The notes beneath the pieces are model-generated. The model made no database searches, was not told the origin of the DNA, and was given only the letters and a program-made list of their open reading frames with translations. Shown here piece by piece: positions 1 to 9,220 of a stretch of 43,346 nt of DNA. Origin of the DNA: an uncultured Bacteroidales bacterium (GTDB lineage: Bacteria; Bacteroidota; Bacteroidia; Bacteroidales; ML635J-15); assembly GCA_937899245.1 (NCBI GenBank), contig CALDKB010000043.1:1-43346 (forward strand), written 5' to 3'. Both the position numbers and the translations under genes were made by a program. Positions within the stretch are counted from its first letter, which is position 1. The number at the start of each line of letters is the position of its first letter.

Positions 1-17
1 AGATTGTTGTAATAAAT

Positions 18-47
18 ATAACGGCGGGACACTTGTTCCGCCGTTAT
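18..47 (-). terminator. Hairpin terminator downstream of parC
   Basis: A 10-bp perfect stem (ATAACGGCGG with CCGCCGTTAT, 10-nt loop) lies 23 bp past the parC stop. The T-run is better on the plus side (TGTTTTTATT) than on the minus side, so it may also stop a plus-strand transcript entering from the left. Seen directly; activity is inferred. Confidence 0.6.
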
Positions 48-69
48 TGTTTTTATTCATCAACTTAAA

Positions 70-2697
70 CTAGAACAGACTCATCTGTGTTCCGCTATCG
101 GGCATAAAGCCGTCGTCGCTTAGCTTAGGACCTTCATCTTCAGGTTCTTCGGGTTCGGGTTCCTCATCTCCCGGTTTTATCAAAGGTTCAATAAAGCATA
201 TTTCCTTTACAGAGTATGTTGTAAGTCGCTTACCTCTAGCAGTAATTCCTTTTACGCCAATAAATTCCTCTGCATCAATAATTTCTGGTTCACGATTTTC
301 GTCTTTTCCTCCAAATGTAATTTTAACTTGCGGATGCTTGTCCTCGCTTACAGCAACCATATAAGAACCTTCGTACTCAGAAACAAGCGATTGCGGCTTT
401 GTCATTTCCTGAACATTAAATCGCTTGAGATAGAAGAACTTCTGCTCGGCATCGAAATGAATTGCAGTGAAAATACGATCGGCATGATATTTCTCGATTA
501 TCGTAATGTCATCGTTATAATGATTTGCAAAATCAAAATTGGTGAATATGCAATCGCCAGAATTTGAGATCACCAAAATCTTGTCGGCTCCGGAGAATTC
601 GCCTAGATACAATCCGCGGCCATCGGAATTCAGACGCAAGACATCGTTGTCGAACCAAACCTTGCGACCGCCAAGGGTTGAAAATCCCTCTTCCTTGAGG
701 GTTACCTTATGAATTTCGGTACGCGCAAATATATTTCCCTGCGCATCACGGTTCTTTACAGCTATATCCTTGAAATCGACATCGAAAGTCAGTTTTCTCA
801 ATTTTGGCTTTGGTTTTAGCTTGCAGGAAATGATTTCGGCTTCGCCATTAGGATTTGCGGTAAAGTACAACAATTTTGAACCTGCAGTTCCCTTTGTAAT
901 ATCATATTCCTTGTCGCGGATGACATTGGTAATTGCAAAACGCTTGATATACGAAGTTGCCGACTTTCCATCGCGATAAACAACATTATAGATTGTACGC
1001 TTATCGTTCTTTCTGTATACACCGATATAAATGATTCCCTTTCCAAAGAAAGCCTTGTCGGTAACCTTTGAAATCTGGTACTTACCATCGTCATGAATAA
1101 CAATAATATCATCAATATCGGAACAATCGCAAATATACTGGTCCTTCTTCAAGCCATAGCCAACGAAACCTTCCTCAAAGTTTGCATACAGCTTTTCGTT
1201 TGCAACAGCAACCTCGCCAGCATCAATCGAGTCGAAATTGCGGATTTCAGTCTTCCTTTCGCGGCCCTCGCCATATTTTTCCTTAATATGCTGATAGTAT
1301 TTAATAGTATAGTCTACTATATGGTCTAGATTGTTCTGGACCTCATTAATCTGCTCGAGAATAAGATTCAAGTCGTCGTTTGCCTTGTCGATATTGAAAC
1401 GAAGAATTCGTTTCATTCTTATTTCCAGCAACTTCAAGATGTCTTCATTGGTAACTTCACGCAATAGTTTCAACTTGTGGGCAATCACTTTTGACATGAT
1501 GAAATTAACGGCTTCTTCGTTAGATCCGGCATTTTCATAAGCTTTCTCCTTATAGATGCGTTTCTCTATGAACCATTTTTCGAGCGACTGGTAATGCCAT
1601 TGCTCCTCGAGTTCCTTCTTCTTGATATTCAACTCCATGCGTAGAAGTTCCAAGGTATTGCGCACAGAAGCGCCAAGAATTTCGGTAACAGTTGCAAAAC
1701 GTGGCTTATCTTCCTCGATAACACAAGCATTTGGTGAAATAGAAACCTGGCAGCTTGTAAATGCATAAAGAGCGTCGATTGTAACATCTGCCGAAATACC
1801 AGGCTGAAGCTCTATTACGATTTCGGCATTTTCTGCCGTATTATCATCAACCTTCTTGATTTTAATCTTGCCCTTTTCGTTTGCCTTCAGGATAGTTTCG
1901 ATGATTCCGCTTGTAGTCTGTCCGTATGGTATTTCACGAATAGCGAGCGTTTTTTTGTCAACTTTCTCGATTTTCGCACGCACGAGCAGCTTTCCTCCAC
2001 GCAAACCGTCATTGTATCGGCTCACATCTATCAAACCGCCAGTCGGAAAATCGGGAAACAACTGATATGGTTCATCCCTCAATTCTGCAATACAAGCATC
2101 GAGCAGTTCGTTGAAATTATGTGGTAGAATTATGGAATTAAGTCCGACAGCAATACCTTCGACACCTTGAGCAAGCAAAAGTGGGAATTTTATCGGCAGA
2201 TTGATAGGTTCCTGCTTGCGACCGTCGTACGAATCTTTCCAAAAAGTAGTCTTGCTGTTGAAAGCAACCTCCAAAGCAAATTTCGACAGACGTGCCTCTA
2301 TATAACGAGGAGCAGCAGCACTATCACCGGTGAGAATATTACCCCAGTTACCCTGTGTATCGATTAGCAAGTCCTTTTGTCCCAACTGAACAAGTGCGCC
2401 ACCAATTGCTGCATCACCATGTGGGTGATATTGCATTGTCTGACCCACAATATTTGCAACCTTGTTGAAACGTCCGTCATCTATCTGCTTCATTGCGTGC
2501 AAGATACGGCGCTGAACCGGCTTAAGTCCATCGTAAATATGCGGTACCGCACGTTCAAGGATTACATACGAAGCATAGTCCAGAAACCAGTTCTGGAACA
2601 TATTTTTCATTCGAGTGACAGTAGAACCAGTTTCGGGATTCTTCACAACCTCGATATCGTTTTCGTCCTGCGGTATATTTTTGTTTTCGTCGTCCAT
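70..2697 (-). CDS. parC: DNA topoisomerase IV subunit A (GyrA/ParC family)
   Basis: Breakage-reunion subunit of the type IIA topoisomerase that decatenates daughter chromosomes, working with ParE encoded just upstream. The 875 residues carry the N-terminal GyrA/ParC domain. The YHPHGD motif is at 90-95 and the catalytic tyrosine is Tyr132 within AAPRYIEARLS, preceded by Arg131. The remainder is the long coiled-coil and C-terminal DNA-wrapping part, ending in an acidic Pro/Glu-rich tail. The residues equivalent to the quinolone-contacting Ser and acidic residue of E. coli ParC are Ala96 and Gly100. parE ends 11 bp upstream, so the two genes are almost certainly co-transcribed in the order parE-parC. 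GyrA is the alternative call, but the ParE partner and the Bacteroidales-type motif favour ParC. Confidence 0.95.
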   Translation of the reverse strand: MDDENKNIPQDENDIEVVKNPETGSTVTRMKNMFQNWFLDYASYVILERAVPHIYDGLKPVQRRILHAMKQIDDGRFNKVANIVGQTMQYHPHGDAAIGGALVQLGQKDLLIDTQGNWGNILTGDSAAAPRYIEARLSKFALEVAFNSKTTFWKDSYDGRKQEPINLPIKFPLLLAQGVEGIAVGLNSIILPHNFNELLDACIAELRDEPYQLFPDFPTGGLIDVSRYNDGLRGGKLLVRAKIEKVDKKTLAIREIPYGQTTSGIIETILKANEKGKIKIKKVDDNTAENAEIVIELQPGISADVTIDALYAFTSCQVSISPNACVIEEDKPRFATVTEILGASVRNTLELLRMELNIKKKELEEQWHYQSLEKWFIEKRIYKEKAYENAGSNEEAVNFIMSKVIAHKLKLLREVTNEDILKLLEIRMKRILRFNIDKANDDLNLILEQINEVQNNLDHIVDYTIKYYQHIKEKYGEGRERKTEIRNFDSIDAGEVAVANEKLYANFEEGFVGYGLKKDQYICDCSDIDDIIVIHDDGKYQISKVTDKAFFGKGIIYIGVYRKNDKRTIYNVVYRDGKSATSYIKRFAITNVIRDKEYDITKGTAGSKLLYFTANPNGEAEIISCKLKPKPKLRKLTFDVDFKDIAVKNRDAQGNIFARTEIHKVTLKEEGFSTLGGRKVWFDNDVLRLNSDGRGLYLGEFSGADKILVISNSGDCIFTNFDFANHYNDDITIIEKYHADRIFTAIHFDAEQKFFYLKRFNVQEMTKPQSLVSEYEGSYMVAVSEDKHPQVKITFGGKDENREPEIIDAEEFIGVKGITARGKRLTTYSVKEICFIEPLIKPGDEEPEPEEPEDEGPKLSDDGFMPDSGTQMSLF

Positions 2698-2708
2698 AGT
2701 CTAGTATT

Positions 2709-4586
2709 TTATTCGTCTTCCATTCTCAAGTTCTCGATGATGAAATTCTGGCGTTCTTGAGTGTTGTTGCCCATAAAATATTCGAGCAACGCCTTAATGT
2801 TGTCGTCCTTCGACAAAGTTACCGGCGACAATTTCATATCGGGACCGATAAAATTCTTGAATTCCTGCCAGTTGATTTCACCAAGACCTTTGAAACGTGT
2901 AGTCTCCGAGTTCTTGATTTTCTTCTGCGCCTCGTCACGTTCTGCTTCGGTATAGCAATATTTTGTCTCCTGTTTGTTGCGCACACGGAAAAGCGGCGTT
3001 TCGAGAATGAAAAGATGTTCGTTCTGGATTAATTCGGGGAAGAACTGCAAGAAGAAAGTTATCAGCAGCAAACGGATATGCATTCCGTCGACATCGGCAT
3101 CGGTAGCGATAACCACATTGCGGTAGCGGATATTCTCGATTCCCTCTTCAATGTTCAATGCTGCCTGCAAAAGGTTGAATTCGTCGTTTTCGTATACAAT
3201 CTTCTTGGTCTTGCCAAACGAGTTCAATGGCTTGCCTCGCAAACTGAAAACAGCCTGTGTCGTAACATCGCGGCTCTTTGTGATTGATCCACTTGCAGAA
3301 TCGCCCTCGGTGATGAAAATTGTACTTTCGTCGCGACGAGGATTGTTGCTATTGTAGTGAACACGACAATCACGAAGTTTTTCGTTGTGCAGACTTACTT
3401 TCTTTGCCTTTTCGCGAGCAAGTTTCTGTACGCCCGACATTGCCTTGCGCTCCTTCTCCGACGATTGGATTTTCTCCAACATCTTGTCGGAAACTTCCTT
3501 GTTCTTGTGCAAGAAATTATCGACCTCGCGCTTTACAAAATCGCCAACGAACTTGTTGACACTGACACCCGACAACGGATACGGATTTCCGTCGCTGTCC
3601 TTATCCGGCGCCATATTGTTGGAACCAAGCTTAATCTTTGTCTGGCTTTCGAAAGTCGGCTCTATCACATTTATTGCAATGGCAGCGATAATACCGCTAC
3701 GAACGTCTTGCGGCTCAAAGTTCTTTCCGTAATATTCCTTAATTGTACGAGCAAGATGTTCTTTCAGTGCACTCTGGTGAGTTCCACCTTCCTTGGTGTA
3801 CTGTCCGTTTACAAACGAGTAAAACTCTTCGCGCGACTGGTCGGTGTGCGTGAAAGCAATTTCAATATCGTCGCCCTTAAGGTGAACAAGCGGATACAAA
3901 GGTTCCGACTGACGTCTTTCGTTTACAAGATCGATAAGTCCGTTGCGCGAAATAAATTTCTTTCCATTGAAATTAAGCGTCAGGCCAGTATTCAAATAAC
4001 TATAGTTGTGGAACAAGTTATCCAAATATTCCTCGCGGAACGAATACTGACCAAAAATTTTCTCGTCGTCGTCTGGAGTAAATTCTACGTATGTACCATT
4101 CTTCTCGTTCGTTGGAACAAGATCGTATTCCTTAACCAATTTGCCTTTTTCAAAATCAGCCTGCTTTACCATTCCGTCGCGGAACGACTTTACGGTAAAT
4201 TTCGACGACAACGCATTGACTGCCTTTGTACCGACGCCATTAAGACCAACCGATTTCTGGAACGATTTGGTGTCGTACTTGCCACCAGTATTCATAATCG
4301 AAACTGCATCAATCATTTTGCCCTGTGGAATACCACGGCCATAGTCGCGGACTGAAACAGTCTTGTCTTTGAGTTTGATATCGATGGTGAGACCGCAATG
4401 CATACGGAATTCATCAATCGAATTGTCGACAACTTCCTTCACCAGCACATAAATACCGTCATCGGAAAGTTCGCCGTTGCCGAGCCTACCAATATACATA
4501 CCCGGACGCAAACGCACGTGTTCAAGACCCTCGAGCGTACGTATGTTATCGTCGGTGTAATTGCTTATGTTATTGTTTTCTGCCAT
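2709..4586 (-). CDS. parE: DNA topoisomerase IV subunit B (GyrB/ParE family)
   Basis: ATPase subunit of topoisomerase IV. The GHKL ATPase fold shows VKEVVDNSIDEF (Mg/ATP Glu and Asn), DYGRGIP and GLNGVGTKAVNALS. The Toprim domain shows ITEGDSASGS, SLRGKPLN and the DADVDG metal site near the C-terminal third. I use the ATG at 4586 (protein begins MAENNNISNYT, 625 aa). A longer reading from a TTG 18 nt upstream adds only six residues and overlaps the upstream regulatory sequence. A -7 promoter box (TATTTTTG, minus strand, 4607-4614) lies about 20 nt upstream, although no clear -33 box is visible. parC follows after 11 bp. Confidence 0.95.
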   Translation of the reverse strand: MAENNNISNYTDDNIRTLEGLEHVRLRPGMYIGRLGNGELSDDGIYVLVKEVVDNSIDEFRMHCGLTIDIKLKDKTVSVRDYGRGIPQGKMIDAVSIMNTGGKYDTKSFQKSVGLNGVGTKAVNALSSKFTVKSFRDGMVKQADFEKGKLVKEYDLVPTNEKNGTYVEFTPDDDEKIFGQYSFREEYLDNLFHNYSYLNTGLTLNFNGKKFISRNGLIDLVNERRQSEPLYPLVHLKGDDIEIAFTHTDQSREEFYSFVNGQYTKEGGTHQSALKEHLARTIKEYYGKNFEPQDVRSGIIAAIAINVIEPTFESQTKIKLGSNNMAPDKDSDGNPYPLSGVSVNKFVGDFVKREVDNFLHKNKEVSDKMLEKIQSSEKERKAMSGVQKLAREKAKKVSLHNEKLRDCRVHYNSNNPRRDESTIFITEGDSASGSITKSRDVTTQAVFSLRGKPLNSFGKTKKIVYENDEFNLLQAALNIEEGIENIRYRNVVIATDADVDGMHIRLLLITFFLQFFPELIQNEHLFILETPLFRVRNKQETKYCYTEAERDEAQKKIKNSETTRFKGLGEINWQEFKNFIGPDMKLSPVTLSKDDNIKALLEYFMGNNTQERQNFIIENLRMEDE

Positions 4587-4869
4587 TGCACAAAGTTTTT
4601 GCAAAGCAAAAATACAGCAGTATTACGCACAATTTTGGCATACCCACCACTTTTAATTAACAAAATTGATTTAATTACGGAAATGGAAATGAGAAATGGA
4701 ATTCCGGTTGTATGTTGGGTGTTTTTTCAAGAAATATTGTTGGGACTAGAACATCTTTTTAGACACAAAAAACATAGCAACCGCTCCAAAATACTGATTA
4801 TCAAGTTCTTGTTATTATCAGCTTGATACGTTTAGATACTTTTGACAGCGCTTAGTTTTTCGGTTTTGA

Positions 4870-5135
4870 ATACGATATTTCCCTAAAAAAAGGAATCCAC
4901 GCCCATACAATCCAAAAATTCTGCTGAAATCACTAGTAAATTTCCAGATTTATCCCAACCAGCAGATTTTCAGACCATATGATTAACGTGGACTGTAGTT
5001 GCCAACAAAAGACAACAAAGAAAAACAAATGTTTGGATCAACGACTAACAGGCCAAGTTCTAGCATGCAGTTAGCTTTTACGTACTTTTGTTGTTGCCTG
5101 CCTGCAATTCTATGCATTTGTAAATCTCATTAAGT
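4870..5135 (-). repeat. Degenerate hairpin-repeat copy (tail of the duplicated locus)
   Basis: This stretch between parE and the 42-aa gene holds no gene I can support. Read on the minus strand it contains, in order, a CAAACATTTGTTTTTC block (5020-5035), CAGTCCAC (4988-4995), a GGTTGGGATAAATCTGGAA-like block (4942-4960) and ATGGGCGTGGA (4896-4906). The first two recur in the same order at 30718-30764. The last two resemble 32440-32520. It therefore looks like decayed copies of the two hairpin elements of the 30.7-32.6 kb region. Positions 4615-4869 hold nothing recognisable. Confidence 0.55.
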
Positions 5136-5264
5136 CTAGTCATCGTCGTCTCCGAACAATCTTCCTAGTAAATCGCCAATAACCGAACCTATTGCGTACC
5201 CGGTTTCAAAGCTATCATCATAATCGTCCTCGTCGTATGGACCATACTCAAAATCTTTAATCAT
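5136..5264 (-). CDS. 42-aa acidic glycine-rich small protein (paralogue of 28981-29109)
   Basis: A 42-codon frame whose product begins MIKDFEYGPYDEDDYDD and ends LFGDDDD. The product is almost identical in plan to the protein at 28981-29109: the first 17 residues match except for one, followed by a glycine-spaced hydrophobic stretch (TGYAIGSVIGDLLG) and a four-Asp tail. About 20 bp of the leader (GTTAACTTATTAATAA) is also shared upstream of both start codons, so this is a duplicated gene that has kept an open frame. GxxxG-like spacing suggests a helix that packs against itself or a membrane. Function unknown. It is too short for most gene callers, and conservation of the paralogous pair is the main support. 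Confidence 0.7.
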   Translation of the reverse strand: MIKDFEYGPYDEDDYDDSFETGYAIGSVIGDLLGRLFGDDDD

Positions 5265-5304
5265 AATTTTAATCTTTAAAAGTTTATTAATAAGTTAACT
5301 ACAT

Positions 5305-5445
5305 CTACACAATTATTTTATTCTGACTATCAACGCATTGCACGGCTGACATCAAATTATTTACCGAAAGGTTATTCTTAACTTGCGCCATTGCAGTCAG
5401 GCCTGCAAGCACATCTATTATCAATATTACCAATACAATAAGCAT
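5305..5445 (-). pseudogene. Truncated paralogue of the 28401 membrane protein (46 codons)
   Basis: The minus-strand frame begins MLIVLVILIIDVLAGLTAMA. This aligns with the N-terminal membrane segment of the 181-aa protein at 28401, and at DNA level most of about 45 positions match around AATATTGATAATA and TTGCAATGGCGC. Similarity stops after roughly 20 residues, and the frame then runs to a stop at residue 47. It keeps the promoter (5470-5495) and lies upstream of the 42-aa paralogue, exactly as at 28.4-29.1 kb. I read it as an internal-deletion remnant. It could still make a 46-aa single-pass membrane peptide. Confidence 0.55.
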
Positions 5446-5469
5446 CTCTGTCCATTGTTTATATCGAAA

Positions 5470-5495
5470 CAAAGTTAGATGCTCAGATTGCCAAA
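5470..5495 (-). promoter_or_regulatory. TTTGGCAAT-N9-TAACTTTG promoter element
   Basis: On the minus strand TTTGGCAAT is followed after exactly nine bases by TAACTTTG, a match to the Bacteroidota -7 consensus TAnnTTTG. The start codon at 5445 is 24 nt downstream. The surrounding block is visibly homologous to 28345-28385. The same architecture occurs at 28218-28243 (minus) and 37349-37374. Confidence 0.6.
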
Positions 5496-5595
5496 GTTCA
5501 GCAGTTAATGAAAAAAATTATGATATATGATTTTTCTACGCAATCTTGTGACATTGCGCGCATTACGAGTATATTCCTATTTTTGCAGAATTCTT

Positions 5596-7233
5596 TTATT
5601 CCTTCTTCAACCTTCTCCTTATCCCCGCCACTATCTGCATAAGAATAAGTATCACCGATACAACGCAGCACATACGTGCCAGATAGTCGCCATATTTTGA
5701 ATAGAAGGTAACCTTGTCGTTTGCATTTATCGTTGCCGAAATTCCGCCGCGCTGCCACCATCCGAGCGACTCAACAACATCGCCACGCTGGTTTATTATG
5801 CAACTTATGCCTGTATTTGCACTTCGGGCAATGCTACGGCGCGTCTCGACAGCCCTCAAACGCGAAAAACTGCAATGCTGCTTGTATCCTGGTGTATCAT
5901 GCCACCAGCCATCGTTGGTAATGACAAAAATCATCTGCGCACCATCCTCAACAAATCCGCCGCAATGCTCGCCAAATGCCGACTCGTAGCAAACTGGAAC
6001 ACCGACCTTCATTCCGTTGATACTATTAGTAAACGATGTCGGATGTTCTTGTCGTCCGTGGCTGCCACTCATCCCGCCCAAATCACTCATTAGGTCGCCA
6101 AGAAAACCGAAAACCTTGATATATGGCAACAACTCCGCACCAGGAACCAATCGACTCTTGCGATATATCTGAACATTAGACGTAGTGTCAACTTGCAACG
6201 AAACATTATAAATATCATAATGGTCATTCTCGCCTATTTCTCGTGCCGTTTCAGTAATTTTTGTTCCATCGTATGCCATGTCCCCATTGGAATGGTAATA
6301 AATCTTTAGCGTGGTAGCACCTATTACAAATTCACTTTTGGGATAATCATTCATAAAATCATGAACAGCCACAAGCGATTTGCTTCCCTGCATGTAATCC
6401 TCCTGAACCAAAGAATTAAGAGCCGTTTCGGGAGCAATGAAATAGTCGGTCTCTGTATTTCCGTATGTGCGGGCAATGTCAAGAATATTATCTATCTGGC
6501 TGTCAAATTTTGTCTCGTCAAACTTTTCGTTGTACGGATCGATATTTGGCTGGATGACAACAACTTTCTGTGGATTCTCTTTTTCCTCGTACGTGCAATA
6601 ACGAATTACAGAGTAAATCATCGGCACAAACACAATAATCGGTGCTACAATAATAAGAGCTCGCGATGGCTTACGATGTTCAAAAATTGCACATAGAATC
6701 TTATATAGCAACACATTAACAATCATTATCCATACCGAACCGCCAAGATGTCCGACAAATTCGTACCACTGAACTAATTGTATGTCGTTGGCAAACGAAT
6801 TACCAAGCACCAACCACGGCCAGGCAATTTCGCTATTCATAAAAAGATATTCGAAAGCTACATAATTGACGACAAAAGCAATGAGCCCAACTTTTTCACC
6901 ACCGTGTTTCCATAGCGTATATGTCAGACGCATAACAAGTACCATCAGCAACGACGATATGAGAATTGCAGCAAAGACACCGGCAGGGCTGGCATAATAA
7001 ACCCACCAGGTTGTGATTAGGTTCCACAATACAAATGTCAAATACGCATAGCCGAAAAACTTTGCCCCACTGTGCTTTTTGTTTTCACCAACGAGATTTT
7101 TCAGCAACATAAGCATCGGGATAAGTCCCACAAGCACAAGCCACGAAACATGAAGGTTGAACCATCCAGCGCTCAGCAGCAATGCCGAAAGTGCACACAA
7201 ACCGAAACGACCTATCACATTTATCTTCTTCAT
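5596..7233 (-). CDS. lnt: Apolipoprotein N-acyltransferase
   Basis: Transfers the third acyl chain to the N-terminal cysteine of lipoproteins at the periplasmic face of the inner membrane. The 545 residues have several membrane segments in 1-215 and then a nitrilase-fold catalytic domain. The Glu-Lys-Cys triad is visible as Glu269 (IAPETAL), Lys359 (YRKSRLVPGAE) and Cys415 (VPVCYESAFGE). A final membrane helix near 520-538 precedes a basic tail. The start overlaps the waaA stop by 4 bp, so the genes are translationally coupled. Length and layout are normal for the family. Confidence 0.95.
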   Translation of the reverse strand: MKKINVIGRFGLCALSALLLSAGWFNLHVSWLVLVGLIPMLMLLKNLVGENKKHSGAKFFGYAYLTFVLWNLITTWWVYYASPAGVFAAILISSLLMVLVMRLTYTLWKHGGEKVGLIAFVVNYVAFEYLFMNSEIAWPWLVLGNSFANDIQLVQWYEFVGHLGGSVWIMIVNVLLYKILCAIFEHRKPSRALIIVAPIIVFVPMIYSVIRYCTYEEKENPQKVVVIQPNIDPYNEKFDETKFDSQIDNILDIARTYGNTETDYFIAPETALNSLVQEDYMQGSKSLVAVHDFMNDYPKSEFVIGATTLKIYYHSNGDMAYDGTKITETAREIGENDHYDIYNVSLQVDTTSNVQIYRKSRLVPGAELLPYIKVFGFLGDLMSDLGGMSGSHGRQEHPTSFTNSINGMKVGVPVCYESAFGEHCGGFVEDGAQMIFVITNDGWWHDTPGYKQHCSFSRLRAVETRRSIARSANTGISCIINQRGDVVESLGWWQRGGISATINANDKVTFYSKYGDYLARMCCVVSVILILMQIVAGIRRRLKKE

Positions 7234-8450
7234 TTTCCAATACTATTGTAGATAAAATCAGAAACTCCAACCGACCCTTCCACATACTGATGTGCACCAC
7301 GGCGCGATTTCTCATAAACCTCATCGCTGAAGAACGACATCTCGACAACATTCGCAAAATCTTCGTATGAAGAAACAGGAAAGCCGGCTCCACAACCAAT
7401 TAGTTCAAAAGCTTCCTTAAACTTATGGTAATTTGGACCAAACATCACCGGAATATCATAAACAACAGCTTCAAGCGTATTGTGAATTCCTACACCAAAG
7501 CCACCACCAACGTATGCAAACTTTCCATAACGGTACATTTTCGACAGCATGCCCATCGAATCAACAATTATGTACGACAAATCAGAAGCATTGACACCTT
7601 CGCATTTAGACAGACGTACAAACGGCTTTTTAAGCATCTTCTCAATTACAGCCAAATGCTCCTCGTGAATTTCGTGCGGCACAATTACTGCCTTCAAACT
7701 ATCGTGGGTATTTACATACTGCGATATTATCTTTTCATCTGGCGGCCAAGTGCTTCCACAAACAATCACATTGGCCGATTCGGCAAACTGCTGTAGAAAA
7801 TCATTATGATACTCCTCGTGACAAATTTGATAAACACGATCGATACGCGTATCACCACATACGGAGATATTCTTTATGTCAATATCTTCAAGCAGATTTT
7901 TTGAATTTTCATCCTGAACAAACAACCAGGCAAAACTTTTCAAAACCTTGCGGTAGAACTTTCCCCACGGGCGGAAGAAAATCTGTCCTTTTCGGAAAAT
8001 ACCACAAATCAAATACACAGGAATATCGCGTTTTGCTAGTTCGCATATCATGTAGTACCAGAATTCGTACTTTACAAAAACTGAAAATTCAGGATTCACA
8101 ATGTCGATGAATTTTCGTGCATTGCGGGCACTGTCGAATGGCAAATAGCAGACGACATCCGCCTTGTCGTAGTTTTTTCTAACCTCGTAACCACTTGGAC
8201 TGAAAAAAGTAAGAATAATTTTCTTACCCTGTGCCTTATAACGTTCAATAAGAGGACGACCTTGCTCGAATTCGCCAAGCGAAGCGGCATGAAACCAGAC
8301 ATATTTCTGATTCGGCTCAACCTTCTCACGAAGTTTACGTTCCCAGTCCTTGCGACCAGCAACCATAAGTTTTGCCTTGCGGTTGAACGGAGCTGCAATC
8401 CTAATTGCAAGAAAGTATGCTTGTACGCAAAGTAGATAGAAGAATTTCAT
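7230..8450 (-). CDS. waaA: 3-deoxy-D-manno-octulosonic acid (Kdo) transferase
   Basis: Adds Kdo to lipid A precursor at the cytoplasmic face of the inner membrane, the first step of LPS core assembly. GT-B fold glycosyltransferase of 406 aa with an N-terminal membrane anchor (1-20). The N-domain signature HAASLGEFEQGRP at 54-66 contains the catalytic Glu60. The C-terminal sugar-nucleotide region is GGGFGVGIHNTLEA...FGPNYHKFKEA. It sits between an outer-membrane protein gene (2-bp gap) and lnt (4-bp overlap), so it is part of one envelope operon. Confidence 0.95.
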   Translation of the reverse strand: MKFFYLLCVQAYFLAIRIAAPFNRKAKLMVAGRKDWERKLREKVEPNQKYVWFHAASLGEFEQGRPLIERYKAQGKKIILTFFSPSGYEVRKNYDKADVVCYLPFDSARNARKFIDIVNPEFSVFVKYEFWYYMICELAKRDIPVYLICGIFRKGQIFFRPWGKFYRKVLKSFAWLFVQDENSKNLLEDIDIKNISVCGDTRIDRVYQICHEEYHNDFLQQFAESANVIVCGSTWPPDEKIISQYVNTHDSLKAVIVPHEIHEEHLAVIEKMLKKPFVRLSKCEGVNASDLSYIIVDSMGMLSKMYRYGKFAYVGGGFGVGIHNTLEAVVYDIPVMFGPNYHKFKEAFELIGCGAGFPVSSYEDFANVVEMSFFSDEVYEKSRRGAHQYVEGSVGVSDFIYNSIGK

Positions 8451-8452
8451 GG

Positions 8453-9211
8453 CTAATTGTAGTAATATTCATCCGGAGCATGACGATAAACAGGCAAAAT
8501 CCAACCGATTCTTATTCCAATCATTGAATCGTGATACAATGTTTCATCTTTCCCACGAAGGTTGAAGTCGTAGTCGCGACGAGATTTTGTCCATGCAAAA
8601 TAATATTCAATGCCACCATAGAAATTAATTAGCTTATTACTGCTAAGATATTGATAGCCAATAAAGCCACGAGTTGCTATTCCATTTCTCAGGCCATCAT
8701 ACCCCTTTTTGTAGTCGCCGAGCACAGGAGAAGTATTATTCGACCTATTTTCTATAAGGATATGATGTTGTAAAAGACCTGCTCCCACATTTACTACCAA
8801 GCCCGAATTAGGATTCGGCTTCTTGAAAGCAAATACATAGCCCACCTTGGCTCCAATATAAAAACCAGACTGAGTCATTAGCACGGTTCCATAATCGCCA
8901 TAATTATTGATAATATTTCCCGATGCAGTCATAATGTTATGCAAAATTGAAATGCTATCCTCACGATATCCACCCCAAATATAACTGCCTTCGAAACCAA
9001 AAATACAATTGTACTTTGTCTTGAACGAAAGTCCTAGGCCCATCGACGAAGAATTTTTGCCATATGTTGCTTTCATATCTGTCTGAGAGAACAAATACGA
9101 ATAGTTTATCTCGCACTGCCAAACATTTATGCACGAGTCTTTTATCTGTGCAATCGCCGTCACAGAAAAAGCCATAATGGCAAGTAATATTATCAAATAC
9201 TTTTTCATCAT
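8453..9211 (-). CDS. Predicted outer-membrane beta-barrel protein
   Basis: 252 residues with an N-terminal Sec signal (MMKKYLIILLAIMAFSVTAIAQ, cleavage after AIAQ). Alternating aromatic/hydrophobic beta strands follow, with many Gly/Tyr/Asn turns (for example GLGLSF, FGFEGSYIWGGY, GIATRGFIGYQYL, RIGWILPVY). The family is not recognised by name; the pattern fits small Bacteroidales OMP barrels. It lies directly upstream of waaA with a 2-bp gap and downstream of a small HTH gene. The context suggests a role at the cell envelope, but no specific function can be assigned. Confidence 0.75.
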   Translation of the reverse strand: MMKKYLIILLAIMAFSVTAIAQIKDSCINVWQCEINYSYLFSQTDMKATYGKNSSSMGLGLSFKTKYNCIFGFEGSYIWGGYREDSISILHNIMTASGNIINNYGDYGTVLMTQSGFYIGAKVGYVFAFKKPNPNSGLVVNVGAGLLQHHILIENRSNNTSPVLGDYKKGYDGLRNGIATRGFIGYQYLSSNKLINFYGGIEYYFAWTKSRRDYDFNLRGKDETLYHDSMIGIRIGWILPVYRHAPDEYYYN

Positions 9212-9220
9212 TTCGCAAAA

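Noticed and set aside
3357..4355. 332-codon plus-strand frame inside parE
   Set aside because: Fully antisense to a well-conserved gene; a shadow of its codon usage.
4398..4826. 142-codon plus-strand frame overlapping the parE start
   Set aside because: Most of it is antisense to parE, and the part beyond has no domain, signal or conserved pattern.
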